Made by a program: the position numbers and the translations under genes | Assembly (NCBI GenBank): GCA_003697085.1 | Contig: RFFU01000014.1 | Span: 1 to 28,357, forward strand | DNA from: Candidatus Hydrogenedentota bacterium | Lineage (GTDB): Bacteria; UBA8481; J006 | DNA: 28,357 bases | Direction: 5' to 3' | The notes under the pieces: model-generated | Seen by the model: only the letters and a program-made list of their open reading frames with translations | What the model was told of the DNA's origin: nothing | The model's database searches: none | Part shown: positions 7,805 through 15,934 of the stretch, one piece after another | Numbering within the stretch: position 1 is the stretch's first letter | Layout: every line of letters starts with the position of its first letter

Positions 7805-8200
7805 TTTCCGTGAATTCGGTGTCTTCTGTGGTTCCCTTCTTCTCCGTGTCATTCCGTGTCTTCCGTGTTTTTTTCGTTCACCGTTCTTCGTTACCGTTAT
7901 CCGTTTTTCATCCTTGGAAATTGATCGGTGAATTTGAAACGTTAAACGATAAACGGTGAACGGTAGACCCGAAACGGGCACTCCCTCGTTTGTTCCCTTT
8001 TTCTTTTTTCCTTTTGCCTTTTAATTTTCTCTTTTTTTCCGTGTCTTCTGTGGTTCCCCCTTTCCTTTCCTTTCCTTTCCTTTCCTTTCCTTTCCTTTCC
8101 TTTCCTTTCCTTTCCTTTCCTTTCCTTTCCGTGAATTCAGTGTCTTCCGTGGTTCTTCCCTCTCCTCTCTTCGTGAATTCAGTGTATTCCGTGGGAAATT
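7805..8200. repeat. Degenerate repeat field in the 7732-8566 gene-free region
   Basis: At least four copies of a unit resembling CCGTGAATTCAGTGTCTTC followed by CGTGGTTCC occur near 7807-7835, 8037-8057, 8127-8155 and 8170-8192, in varying states of decay. Between them lie AAACGATAAACGG/GTGAACGG-like segments (7940-7962) and Pyr-rich runs. Decayed relatives of the unit also appear at about 17485-17547. No gene is supported; frames here encode only F/L/S/P repeats. Confidence 0.75.
8061..8130. repeat. Microsatellite (TTTCC)x14
   Basis: Fourteen uninterrupted copies of the pentanucleotide TTTCC, a pure polypyrimidine tract of 70 bases flanked by CCCCC and by a GTGAATTC repeat unit. Such tracts are slippage-prone and can form triplex structures. 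It is about 180 bases upstream of the respiratory operon promoter. Confidence 0.98.
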
Positions 8201-8249
8201 GTCCTTCTCGGTGGGAAATTGCCCTTTTCGCCTATTCCGTGGTCTGGTA

Positions 8250-8281
8250 GCGCGAAATTGACAAAATGTAAAAATGACCCC
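8250..8281. repeat. 32-base dispersed repeat, copy A
   Basis: Begins GCGCGAAATTGACAAAATG and ends AATGACCCC. It is identical at 30 of 32 positions to 20758-20789, both in the same orientation and both just upstream of an operon. It contains a TTGACA. Its origin, as a mobile-element end or a regulatory element, is unknown. Confidence 0.85.
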
Positions 8282-8308
8282 CCCTTCTTTAAAAGTGAAA
8301 AAGAGAAC

Positions 8309-8338
8309 TTGACAGGAAACATTTGGATGAATTAGAGT
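8309..8338 (+). promoter_or_regulatory. Promoter of the Nap-like operon
   Basis: TTGACA (8309-8314), an 18-base spacer and TAGAGT (8333-8338). The start codon of the cytochrome gene is about 230 bases downstream, leaving a long leader. No FNR-type TTGAT-N4-ATCAA site was found near it. Confidence 0.55.
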
Positions 8339-8566
8339 AAATAACGGATAAAAAACTCTATTGACTGGTCCGGGTACGGGCCTCGGGAAACCCCGAAATG
8401 GCTGTGAGTGAAAATGGGAAGAAGGAGGTTGGAATTTTCAAGGGTCTCGGTTGAGAAAATTCTCGATTTTCACCTCGGAAACAAGGTCAAAGGAGAAGAA
8501 AAGCAATTCTAGTTTTGTTTTCGTTTGTTTCGTGGTGAAGTTCAGGGTAAAGGAGGAAGAGGGACG
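8339..8566 (+). promoter_or_regulatory. Long untranslated leader with hairpin before the cytochrome gene
   Basis: The roughly 220-base leader contains TCGGG-AAAC-CCCGA (8383-8396), extended by GCC/GGC at 8380-8382 and 8400-8402, and a GAGAA/TTCTC dyad near 8452-8463. I could not match it to a known riboswitch, including the molybdenum-cofactor class, by eye. Confidence 0.35.
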
Positions 8567-9337
8567 ATGGCGGCTAGATTTAGGTGTCGGAGATGGGGTC
8601 TTTTCATTTTCGTTCTCTTCTCGACGGCAATAATCGTTTTGGCTTCGGGATGCGGCGAAGCGGGTTCGGGCTCGAAAAAGCCGGGTACCGATTTGGCAAA
8701 GGCGCCGCTGTCGCGGGAGAAGGGCGTGGCGCCTCCTCGGTGGGTCAAGGCCAAGAGGGAAGTAACGTTGTCGGACGAAAAAATAGCGAAAGGAAAAGCG
8801 CTCTTCGCGGCCTGCGCGGCGTGCCACGGTACCGCCGGGGAAGGAAAGGTTGGCACCGGACCGCGGTTGGCGAGTAAGAGTTTTCTCGAAGCCGCGGGCG
8901 ACGATTTCTTGAAGAAAACGATCAGCGAGGGACGCGCGGGGACGACGATGATTGCCTGGAAGAATAGTTACAGTCCGGAGCAGATCGAGGCGTTGGTGGC
9001 CTACATTCGTTCCCTTCTTCCGACCGAGCCGGCGGAACTGAACGAGGCGCCGCTCCGAGGTGATTCCGCGCGCGGCGGGAAAATTTTCTCAAAGGTTTGT
9101 GCGAAGTGCCACGGAAGAAACGGCGCCGGTTACCAGGAATCGAGCAGCGGGACGGGAATCGGGAGGAAAGCCTTTTTGGAGACGGCTTCGAATGGGTATC
9201 TCCGGTACATTCTCAAGCATGGGAAATCGCTTACGCCGATGCGACCGTTTGACAAGAATGAGCCGACGGCGGAGGCGAACCTGACGGACCAGGAGATCGA
9301 CGATATTATCGCGTATCTCCGGGCGAACGCGTGGTAG
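8567..9337 (+). CDS. Di-haem class I cytochrome c lipoprotein
   Basis: A 256-residue periplasmic electron carrier. A hydrophobic signal (about 10-28) ends in lipobox LASGC, so the protein is probably lipid-anchored. Two cytochrome c domains follow: haem 1 at CAACHG with candidate distal Met in GTTMIAW, and haem 2 at CAKCHG with candidate distal Met in LTPMRPF. His/Met ligation points to a class I, higher-potential carrier, unlike NapB, which is bis-His. AAAGGAGG upstream of the ATG at 8567 supports the start. It is first in the operon, 14 bases before the NapA-like gene, so it is the likely direct electron donor to or acceptor from that enzyme. Confidence 0.93.
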   Translation: MAARFRCRRWGLFIFVLFSTAIIVLASGCGEAGSGSKKPGTDLAKAPLSREKGVAPPRWVKAKREVTLSDEKIAKGKALFAACAACHGTAGEGKVGTGPRLASKSFLEAAGDDFLKKTISEGRAGTTMIAWKNSYSPEQIEALVAYIRSLLPTEPAELNEAPLRGDSARGGKIFSKVCAKCHGRNGAGYQESSSGTGIGRKAFLETASNGYLRYILKHGKSLTPMRPFDKNEPTAEANLTDQEIDDIIAYLRANAW

Positions 9338-9351
9338 AAAGGAGTGGGGAG

Positions 9352-12093
9352 ATGACGAGACAGTTGAATCGGGAGAAGGTGGCTCAAGAAAGGAAGGAAG
9401 AGATTCTGGATCGGATGCCGGATAACCCGCCGGTGACAGGTTTGACGCGCCGCGGGTTTCTCAAGGCATCGTTGGCCACGTCGGCGGCCGTGGCGGCGGT
9501 TTCCTGTGGGGGCGGTGCGGAGCGTCCGGTCGCGAAGCCTTCAGGGGATCGAGTCGTTATGGCGGAAAACTCGGCTCCTCCGGAGAAAGATGTTCCGAAC
9601 AATATCTTGAGCGCGTGCCCCTACTGCGGAGTCGGATGTGGGACGATGATTCAGACGGAGAAAGGGAAGATCGTCGGTATGAAACCGGATCCGAAACATC
9701 CAACGAACAAGGGGCTTCAATGCATCAAAGGTTTGACATCGAATGAGGCGATTTATGTCGATCGTTTGACGAAACCTTTGATCCGGAAGGACTACAGCGA
9801 TCCACTTCGGGGCCATATCAGTGGTACGAAAGGCCGTTTCGACGATTCGGTCTTCCGGGAAGCGACCTGGGAGGAAGCCGAGGAACTAATCGTCGAGCAG
9901 ATCGCGGGAATCGTGAAGAAGTTTGGCGGGAACGCTGTTGGGCTTTACGGATCCGGACAACTACCCGTGGAGGGGCAATGGTTGGAGAATCTCTTTATGA
10001 AGGGGGTTCTGGGTTCGAACACAATCGAGGCAAACGCCCGGATGTGTATGACGTCTGCCGTCACAGGATACTTCAAGAGCCTCGGGAGTGATACCCCTCC
10101 TACGGCCTACGAGGACATCGAGTTGGCGGATATGGTGACGCATTGGGGGCACAATGCTCGCGGAGCGCACCCGATCGTCTTCTGGCGGATCGCGGATCAT
10201 AAGGCTCGAACCGGAATCCCGACACTCGTTGTCGATCCCCGCCGAACGGGGACGGTTCAGGGGTACGAGGAGATCGATCCCAAGAGTTCGTATCATTTCG
10301 CGACGATCAACGGCGATATCGCGATCCACAACGCGATTGCGCACGTTCTCTTGACAAAGCATGAGGAAGCCGTGGCCTGGGATTTTCTGAAGAAGTACAC
10401 GACCGGGTGGAAGGAATATGTAAAGGCCTGCAAGGAGCGGTATTCCCCGGAAGCGGTTCAAGAGATTACAATGATCGATCCGGATTATCTTCGCGAGGTT
10501 GCGGCACGTTGGGCGGAGGCCTCCATCAAGGGGCGGAAGAACGGAAAGGGAGGCGTGTTGACTTTCTGGGGGATCGGTTACAACCAGCATATTCACGGAC
10601 AGAACAACACGGTGAGCCTCATTAATTTGATGGCGCTTTCCGGGAACATCGGACGTCCCGGATGCGGTCCGTTTTCGATGACCGGGCAGCCGAACGCGAT
10701 GGGGGAGCGTCTGACGGGAGGGCTGACGGGGCGGCTTCCCTTCAACCAGGGGCTCAAGAATGAGAAGTGGAGAGCCCATATCGCACAAGCCTGGCGTATT
10801 CCCCGGGAACGCTTGGATCAGGTTGCCTCCTCGAGCAATCCGGGATACGCCGTGGGGATGATGGAACGGGCCTTGAAGGGGGATGTCAAGGCTTTCTTTC
10901 TGATCTACGCGACGCATATCGATCTTCCGGATCAGAACAACCTTGTTCGTCCCGCCCTGACGAAGACATTCAACGTCGCCCAGGAGATTTACCGGCACGC
11001 GCCGAACAATCTCTATGCGGACGTTATTCTTCCGGCGGCGACGTGGGGAGAATGGGTCGGCGGAACCTATATCCAATCGGAGCGACGCTTCTATGTCTGT
11101 GACGGGACGGCCAATCCGATTCCGGGAACGAAACCCGATATCGATATGGTTATTGACAAAGGGAAAGCGATCGCCAAAGCCCTGGGCCTCGACGGAGACA
11201 AGATCTTCCCTTACAAGAAACGACCGGACGGTTTCTACGATCCGGAAGACATCTTTCGCGATTTCGTCAGAGCCTCGAAAGGATCCGATGCGGATCTCAC
11301 GGGTATGCTGGAAGTAGAGGAACGGGATGGAATCAGCCTTTACGAGCAGATTCGGCGGCACCGAGGAATCCAGTGGCCGGCTCCTACATATGAGATTGCG
11401 AAGCAAGGGGGGACGAAGCGGAGATACATGAACCAGGAAGGGCCGTGGGTCACCAAACCATATGGGGCTTTTCGTCACAAGGACGGAAAACTGCATATTC
11501 ATCTTTGCGAACAGGACTATTCGAATCGGAAAGAGTTGACGGCGGAGTTGATGAGGATGGGAGCCGAGAAGGATTTTTATGCCATCGATCATATTGCTCT
11601 CCTGAAAGAGGCGCGGGACAAGGGCCTGACTCCCGAACTTCCGGATGAGGAGTACCGGGGAAAACCATGGCAAGAGATACCGAAAGACAAATATCCCTAC
11701 TGGATCGGCCTGGGAGTCGTTTACGAACATTTTCACACATCAAAAACGATCCGCTCGGGAACGACCCGCCGTCTCGTTCCGGAACAGTATGTCGAGATGC
11801 ACCCGGAGGATGCGGCGGCGTTGGGCATTCGCGATGGGGATTGGGTCCGCATTATAACGCGGCGCGGATCCTACGAGGCGCGGGCTTCCATCGGCCTTGA
11901 TTCCAAGGTCCGGCCGGCGCGCAATACCGTTCCGAGAGGTTATATGTTCAGCCCGTGGAATCTTTCAGTGGCCGACTCGGCCGATCCCGCAAAGAACCGC
12001 TGGCTTGTCAATGCCGTGAGCCATCGCGCCTTCGATCCTGTCAGCGGTCAGGTGGATTTCAAGAAGCTGGCCTGTCGGATCGAGAAGGTGTGA
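9352..12093 (+). CDS. NapA-like periplasmic molybdopterin oxidoreductase (probable nitrate reductase)
   Basis: A 913-residue Mo-bisMGD enzyme. A twin-arginine signal LTRRGFLKAS (RR 33-34) is followed by a hydrophobic stretch ending VSC (Cys 52), which may be lipidated. The [4Fe-4S] ligands are CPYCGVGC (89, 92, 96) and C124. NARMCMTSAVTGY supplies the probable Mo ligand Cys 232. The C-terminus ...DPVSGQVDFKKLACRIEKV and the segment YEHFHTSKT ... TRRLVPEQ resemble NapA closely, which argues for nitrate reduction to nitrite. Formate dehydrogenase-like relatives are the main alternative. It is longer than enterobacterial NapA (about 830). GAAAGGAG precedes the ATG. NapB, NapC and NapD are missing nearby. 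Confidence 0.9.
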   Translation: MTRQLNREKVAQERKEEILDRMPDNPPVTGLTRRGFLKASLATSAAVAAVSCGGGAERPVAKPSGDRVVMAENSAPPEKDVPNNILSACPYCGVGCGTMIQTEKGKIVGMKPDPKHPTNKGLQCIKGLTSNEAIYVDRLTKPLIRKDYSDPLRGHISGTKGRFDDSVFREATWEEAEELIVEQIAGIVKKFGGNAVGLYGSGQLPVEGQWLENLFMKGVLGSNTIEANARMCMTSAVTGYFKSLGSDTPPTAYEDIELADMVTHWGHNARGAHPIVFWRIADHKARTGIPTLVVDPRRTGTVQGYEEIDPKSSYHFATINGDIAIHNAIAHVLLTKHEEAVAWDFLKKYTTGWKEYVKACKERYSPEAVQEITMIDPDYLREVAARWAEASIKGRKNGKGGVLTFWGIGYNQHIHGQNNTVSLINLMALSGNIGRPGCGPFSMTGQPNAMGERLTGGLTGRLPFNQGLKNEKWRAHIAQAWRIPRERLDQVASSSNPGYAVGMMERALKGDVKAFFLIYATHIDLPDQNNLVRPALTKTFNVAQEIYRHAPNNLYADVILPAATWGEWVGGTYIQSERRFYVCDGTANPIPGTKPDIDMVIDKGKAIAKALGLDGDKIFPYKKRPDGFYDPEDIFRDFVRASKGSDADLTGMLEVEERDGISLYEQIRRHRGIQWPAPTYEIAKQGGTKRRYMNQEGPWVTKPYGAFRHKDGKLHIHLCEQDYSNRKELTAELMRMGAEKDFYAIDHIALLKEARDKGLTPELPDEEYRGKPWQEIPKDKYPYWIGLGVVYEHFHTSKTIRSGTTRRLVPEQYVEMHPEDAAALGIRDGDWVRIITRRGSYEARASIGLDSKVRPARNTVPRGYMFSPWNLSVADSADPAKNRWLVNAVSHRAFDPVSGQVDFKKLACRIEKV

Positions 12094-12099
12094 GGAAGG

Positions 12100-12747
12100 A
12101 TGGGCGGGAGTCCTCGAGACGCGACTCCAGCCCGGATAGAGACGGAGAAGAATAGCATAAACACATCCGGTTCGAGGAGACGGTTCCTAGGAAGCGCGGT
12201 CGCTTCTCTGACGGCGTTTCTGGGTTGGAAGTCCGCTGGAAAGGATTCGACGGCGGGAGGATTCGAACTCCGGCCGCCGGGAGCTCTTTCAGAGAAGGAC
12301 TTTCTCGAAGCCTGCGTACGCTGTTTCCGCTGCGCCGAGGCCTGTCCGAACGACTGCATTCGTTTCCACGGCCTTGGGAAGGGATTACGGAAGGCCTTTA
12401 CTCCGTTCATCGAGGCGCGGGAGCGAGGGTGTATTCTCTGCGGCGAATGCGCGAAGGCCTGTCCGAGCGGAGCACTCGTTCCGTTCCAAGCAACCCGCGA
12501 CGGATGGCTTGCGAGTGTGAAGATGGGAACGGCGCGCGTCAACAAATCGATGTGTTATAGCTATAACGGGAGGACGTGCGGGGTTTGCTATCGTGCCTGC
12601 CCCTTGGCGGGACAGGCTATGACGATCGGAGTCTTCGAGACCCCGATTGTTCATCCCGAGGCTTGCGTGGGTTGCGGACTCTGCGAGCAGTCTTGTGTCC
12701 ACGTCCCTCAGGCGATACGGGTTATCCCTGAGCCGTCGGAAGCATGA
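12100..12747 (+). CDS. NapG-like (MauM/NapG) ferredoxin-type protein, four [4Fe-4S] clusters
   Basis: A 215-residue electron-transfer protein with a twin-arginine signal (SRRRFLGSA, 25-33), hence exported folded to the periplasm. After the family hallmark RPPGALSEKDFLEAC come four complete Cys sets: 72/75/78/82, 111/114/117/121, 152/160/163/167 and 189/192/195/199. NapG works with NapH to deliver quinol electrons to the periplasmic nitrate reductase. The gene starts 6 bases after the NapA-like stop, with GAGGAAGG directly before the ATG, and its end overlaps the next start by 4 bases (ATGA), indicating translational coupling. Confidence 0.93.
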   Translation: MGGSPRDATPARIETEKNSINTSGSRRRFLGSAVASLTAFLGWKSAGKDSTAGGFELRPPGALSEKDFLEACVRCFRCAEACPNDCIRFHGLGKGLRKAFTPFIEARERGCILCGECAKACPSGALVPFQATRDGWLASVKMGTARVNKSMCYSYNGRTCGVCYRACPLAGQAMTIGVFETPIVHPEACVGCGLCEQSCVHVPQAIRVIPEPSEA

Positions 12748-14354
12748 AAAGGGTTTCGCGGCTCCTCGGCTCACAGGGATTTCGGAAGATGGTTCAGATT
12801 TCGGTTATTCTCCTCGTTCTCTATGCCGCGCTCAACGTTTCTTGGCGGAACTTCAAACAGGCTCACAATAGTGCCAGGATCGTCGGACTTCTTCACGGCG
12901 CAGTTGCTGAGCGACTCTATTCCGCCAACGAAGCGCTTCTCTCTCTCTTCGGAGATTCGTATCGAGCTACCTTCGCCAACCTCGGTTTCCCCTGGACCTT
13001 TCGAACGTTCGGGATCGAGTCGGTCGATCCCATTTTGGCCCTGGACCTTTTTGCACGCCGCCACGCTCTTTCCAGTACGGTTCTTGTCGGGCTCATTCTT
13101 CCCCTCCTAATCGTTCTTATCGCGGGGAAGGTCTTCTGCTCTTACTTCTGTCCCGCGCGGCTCCTTTTCGAATTCTGCTCCGCGCTGCGTCGTGGATTGA
13201 TCAGATTGGGGCTTCCCTTGCCTGAATTTCACCCGCCGTTTCGTTTCGGAGGTTGGGTGCTTTTCGGGGGACTTCTTGCGTCGGTCGCCGGCGCGGGATC
13301 GATCTGGTATCTCCTTCTTCCGTATCTTTCCATCGCCGGTTCCCTCTTTCTGGCCATCACGGGAGGAACAACGGGAGGCCTTCTCTTCGTCGTCCTTGGC
13401 TGGTGTATCTTGGAAATCGTTCTTGCGCCAGGATGGGCCTGCCAAGGGCTCTGCCCCACGGGTTTCCTCCTCGAACGCTTCGCCGTCGAGCGATCGCTTG
13501 TTCTGGAAAATTTGCATTCGGGAGATTGTCCGCGACACTGTTCTTCTTGTCGCCAGGCCTGTCCCTATTCGCTCTACCCCCGCGCGGGTACGACGGCTTA
13601 TTTGAATTCCTGTGACAACTGCGGCCTTTGCGTTCAGCAGTGCCCTAAGGATTATCTCCGTCGCCGATGGAAGCCGTCTCCCATCCTTCCCCGTTTTCTG
13701 TTTCCACGCGGCACGGAAGAAGGAGGAGCCCGGAGGATCTCTTCTTTGGCTCTTCTGCTTCTCTTTCTTCCCGCTCTCGTTTACGCCCATCATAACAAGG
13801 GTCTCCCGCACTACGGTTATTTCGAGAACTACCCGCAGGTTCCGACGAAGGAATATGTCGAGATTCACGGGCGTTGGGAGATCGGTGCCACGATCTTCAA
13901 TTTCCAGGGGCTTGACCGCCGGAAGGCGGATACCCCCAACGACGTCAAAATTTACCTTTACATTTATGATTCCGAATCGGGAGCCAATTACTCCGGCCCC
14001 GTCGATTTTGTGATTCGACAAGGGGAGAGGGTCATTACGCGTTTTCATCGCGAAAAACCGGACGAAGAACTCGTGTATATCAGCCGAGAAACCTTGCCGC
14101 GATCGGGAGAGTATGTGATCGAGGCGCAACTACCCGGGGAAGCCGGGGGGGACGTGTTGCCCTTGAGATTTGAGATCAAGATCGCGGGGGAGGGATGGCA
14201 TCCGGTCTGGATCATCGGAGGGAGCATGGGGATTCTGGGGATGTTGATGCTTGGGGCCTACGGCCGACGAAGAAAAATCCGGAAAAAATCCTCGAATCGA
14301 AGAGAGAGATTTTCGGAGAACGTCAACGTTGAGGAAAAGAGGAAGCAGGAATGA
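12744..14354 (+). CDS. NapH-like membrane polyferredoxin fused to a C-terminal periplasmic domain
   Basis: A 536-residue integral membrane protein. The NapH-like part (1-310) has hydrophobic segments near 17-33, 110-128, 168-206 and 212-230, the CxxxCP motifs at 132-137 and 233-238, and two cytoplasmic [4Fe-4S] sets at 262/266/269/273 and 290/293/296/300. NapH is about 280 residues, so everything after about 330 is extra. The extra part begins with a signal-like segment (SLALLLLFLPALVYA), followed by HHNKGLPHYGYFENYPQVP, a beta-rich domain of about 120 residues, a final membrane helix (486-506) and a basic tail. That domain resembles FixH/YtkA-type Ig-like folds, by impression only. It presumably oxidises quinol and passes electrons to the NapG-like protein. 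Overlaps both neighbours by 4 bases. Confidence 0.85.
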   Translation: MKRVSRLLGSQGFRKMVQISVILLVLYAALNVSWRNFKQAHNSARIVGLLHGAVAERLYSANEALLSLFGDSYRATFANLGFPWTFRTFGIESVDPILALDLFARRHALSSTVLVGLILPLLIVLIAGKVFCSYFCPARLLFEFCSALRRGLIRLGLPLPEFHPPFRFGGWVLFGGLLASVAGAGSIWYLLLPYLSIAGSLFLAITGGTTGGLLFVVLGWCILEIVLAPGWACQGLCPTGFLLERFAVERSLVLENLHSGDCPRHCSSCRQACPYSLYPRAGTTAYLNSCDNCGLCVQQCPKDYLRRRWKPSPILPRFLFPRGTEEGGARRISSLALLLLFLPALVYAHHNKGLPHYGYFENYPQVPTKEYVEIHGRWEIGATIFNFQGLDRRKADTPNDVKIYLYIYDSESGANYSGPVDFVIRQGERVITRFHREKPDEELVYISRETLPRSGEYVIEAQLPGEAGGDVLPLRFEIKIAGEGWHPVWIIGGSMGILGMLMLGAYGRRRKIRKKSSNRRERFSENVNVEEKRKQE

Positions 14355-15934
14355 ACGGAATGTCGGGGATGGAGCCGGGGGCGATGGAAGGCGGCCGAAT
14401 GGTTATGGTTATGAAGGGAATACCCTTCTCCTGGTTCCTCTTCGGCTTTGTCTCGATCCTCCTCCTGTCGTTTCTTTTCGTCGAATTTCGGGGCACGGGC
14501 AAAGCAAGTCGAATGCGCTTTCTTCTCTTTTCTCCGCGGAAACGCGCCTTTCTCGCCCGTTCTCGTTCTCTTCAACCGTTTTTCCAAGGAATGATGGGGC
14601 TCATTCTTCTCGGGATCGTTTACGCGGGTTTTTTTGGCAGTCGTGTCCTCAATATCGCGCCTGTTCTCGTCTGGACGATTTGGTGGGCGCTTCTCATCTT
14701 CGTTATTGTTTTGCTTGGACCGCTGTTCTGTTTCGCCTGTCCCTGGGACGGCTTGGCGAATCTCGTGACGCGTCTCGGCGGTATTCGGGTTCTCCGACCG
14801 ATTTCAATGGAATGGAGGTTTCCAAAATTTCTCGAGAACCTCTGGCCGGCTACGATTCTTTTCGTCATCCTGACCTGGCTCGAACTGGGGTATGGTGTAA
14901 CGACGAATCCCGCTGCTACGGCGGCCATGGGACTGGCGATGGCCATCGGGGCCGCCGCGGCGGCCCTCTTGTGGTCCGGAAAAAGGTTTTGCCGGCATTT
15001 TTGTCCCGTTGGTAGGATCAGCGGGATGTACGCGAATTTCAGCCCCGTCGAAATCAGGGCGAACAAACCGGCCGCGTGTCGAACTTGTGAAACCGAGGAT
15101 TGTCTCAACGGTAACGAGAACGGCTATCCCTGCCCCGTGGGACTGTCGCTCAAATTTCTTGATGATTCCACCTATTGCACGATGTGTTTGGAATGTTTCA
15201 AGTCCTGCCGTAGATCGAATGTGGCCTTTCGCCTGCGGCCCTTTGGATCGGACCTGCCGCTGCGCCGGAGGGTGGCGTGGGACGAGGCCGGGCTTTGTTT
15301 GGCCCTCCTTGGGCTGACACTCTTCCATGGCTTCACGATGACCCCGGTCTGGGAGAATTTTACGCCCGGCGGATGGAGTCTCCTGAAGGCGATGGCCGTC
15401 CGTTGGGGGACTTCGAGAACCTTTAACTTTTCGGTGGCGATGGCGGCGGCTTTGGCGGTTCCTGTTGTTGCTTATTTTCTTGCGGGGACCGCGGCGGCCA
15501 AGGCGGCGCGGGTTCAAAATACGGGAGAGGTTTTGCGGACTTTTGCCCCTTCTCTTCTTCCCGTGGCGCTCTTCTATCATCTCGCGCATAATCTTATGCA
15601 CTTTGCGATGGAAGGTTCGAGTCTTGTTCCACTTCTGAGTGATCCGCTGGGGCGTGGTGCGAACCTTTTTGGAACGGCGTCTTACCATTACGGGGCGCTT
15701 TTGTCCCAACCTGCCGTCTGGATGCTTCAGGTGGCGCTGATTTTAACGGGGCATATTTTTGGTATCGTTGTGACGCATCAAACGGCCGAGTCGGTTATCG
15801 GGACCGAGGAAATTGATGCGCGAAGAAGACGATTCCTCCTTTCGCTTCCATTCCTTCTCTTGATGATCCTCATTTCGGTGACGGGACTCGGATTGATGCA
15901 TATGGATATGAATATGCGCGTGGGGCGGATGTGA
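14351..15934 (+). CDS. Second NapH-like 4Fe-4S membrane protein with His-containing C-terminal helices
   Basis: A 527-residue polytopic membrane protein distinct from its upstream neighbour. It has CxxCP at 127-131, CxxxCP at 214-219, a Cys group at 243/246/251/261 and a full ferredoxin set at 276/279/282/286. Beyond the Fe-S part, further hydrophobic segments carry H410, H413 and H417 (FYHLAHNLMHFAMEG), then H468 and H476, spaced as haem-b or quinone-site ligands might be. Both ends are Met-rich (eight Met in the first 21 residues; MHMDMNM near the end), a pattern seen in copper-binding proteins. Likely an electron-transfer partner between quinol and the periplasmic enzyme; haem or copper binding is inference. 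ATGA overlap with the preceding gene. Confidence 0.8.
   Translation: MNGMSGMEPGAMEGGRMVMVMKGIPFSWFLFGFVSILLLSFLFVEFRGTGKASRMRFLLFSPRKRAFLARSRSLQPFFQGMMGLILLGIVYAGFFGSRVLNIAPVLVWTIWWALLIFVIVLLGPLFCFACPWDGLANLVTRLGGIRVLRPISMEWRFPKFLENLWPATILFVILTWLELGYGVTTNPAATAAMGLAMAIGAAAAALLWSGKRFCRHFCPVGRISGMYANFSPVEIRANKPAACRTCETEDCLNGNENGYPCPVGLSLKFLDDSTYCTMCLECFKSCRRSNVAFRLRPFGSDLPLRRRVAWDEAGLCLALLGLTLFHGFTMTPVWENFTPGGWSLLKAMAVRWGTSRTFNFSVAMAAALAVPVVAYFLAGTAAAKAARVQNTGEVLRTFAPSLLPVALFYHLAHNLMHFAMEGSSLVPLLSDPLGRGANLFGTASYHYGALLSQPAVWMLQVALILTGHIFGIVVTHQTAESVIGTEEIDARRRRFLLSLPFLLLMILISVTGLGLMHMDMNMRVGRM

Noticed and set aside
8061-8130. CRISPR array
   Set aside because: The repeats are contiguous pentamers with no spacers, and no cas genes are nearby.
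7990-8250. 86-codon plus-strand frame of F/L/S/P repeats
   Set aside because: It is the direct translation of the TTTCC array and neighbouring degenerate repeats.
8339-8566. Molybdenum-cofactor riboswitch in the leader of the Nap-like operon
   Set aside because: A hairpin is present, but the conserved bases of the known class could not be located by eye; a covariance search would decide.
9961-11736. 591-codon minus-strand open frame
   Set aside because: Lies wholly antisense to the NapA-like gene, whose cofactor motifs are intact; long antisense frames are common in GC-rich genes.
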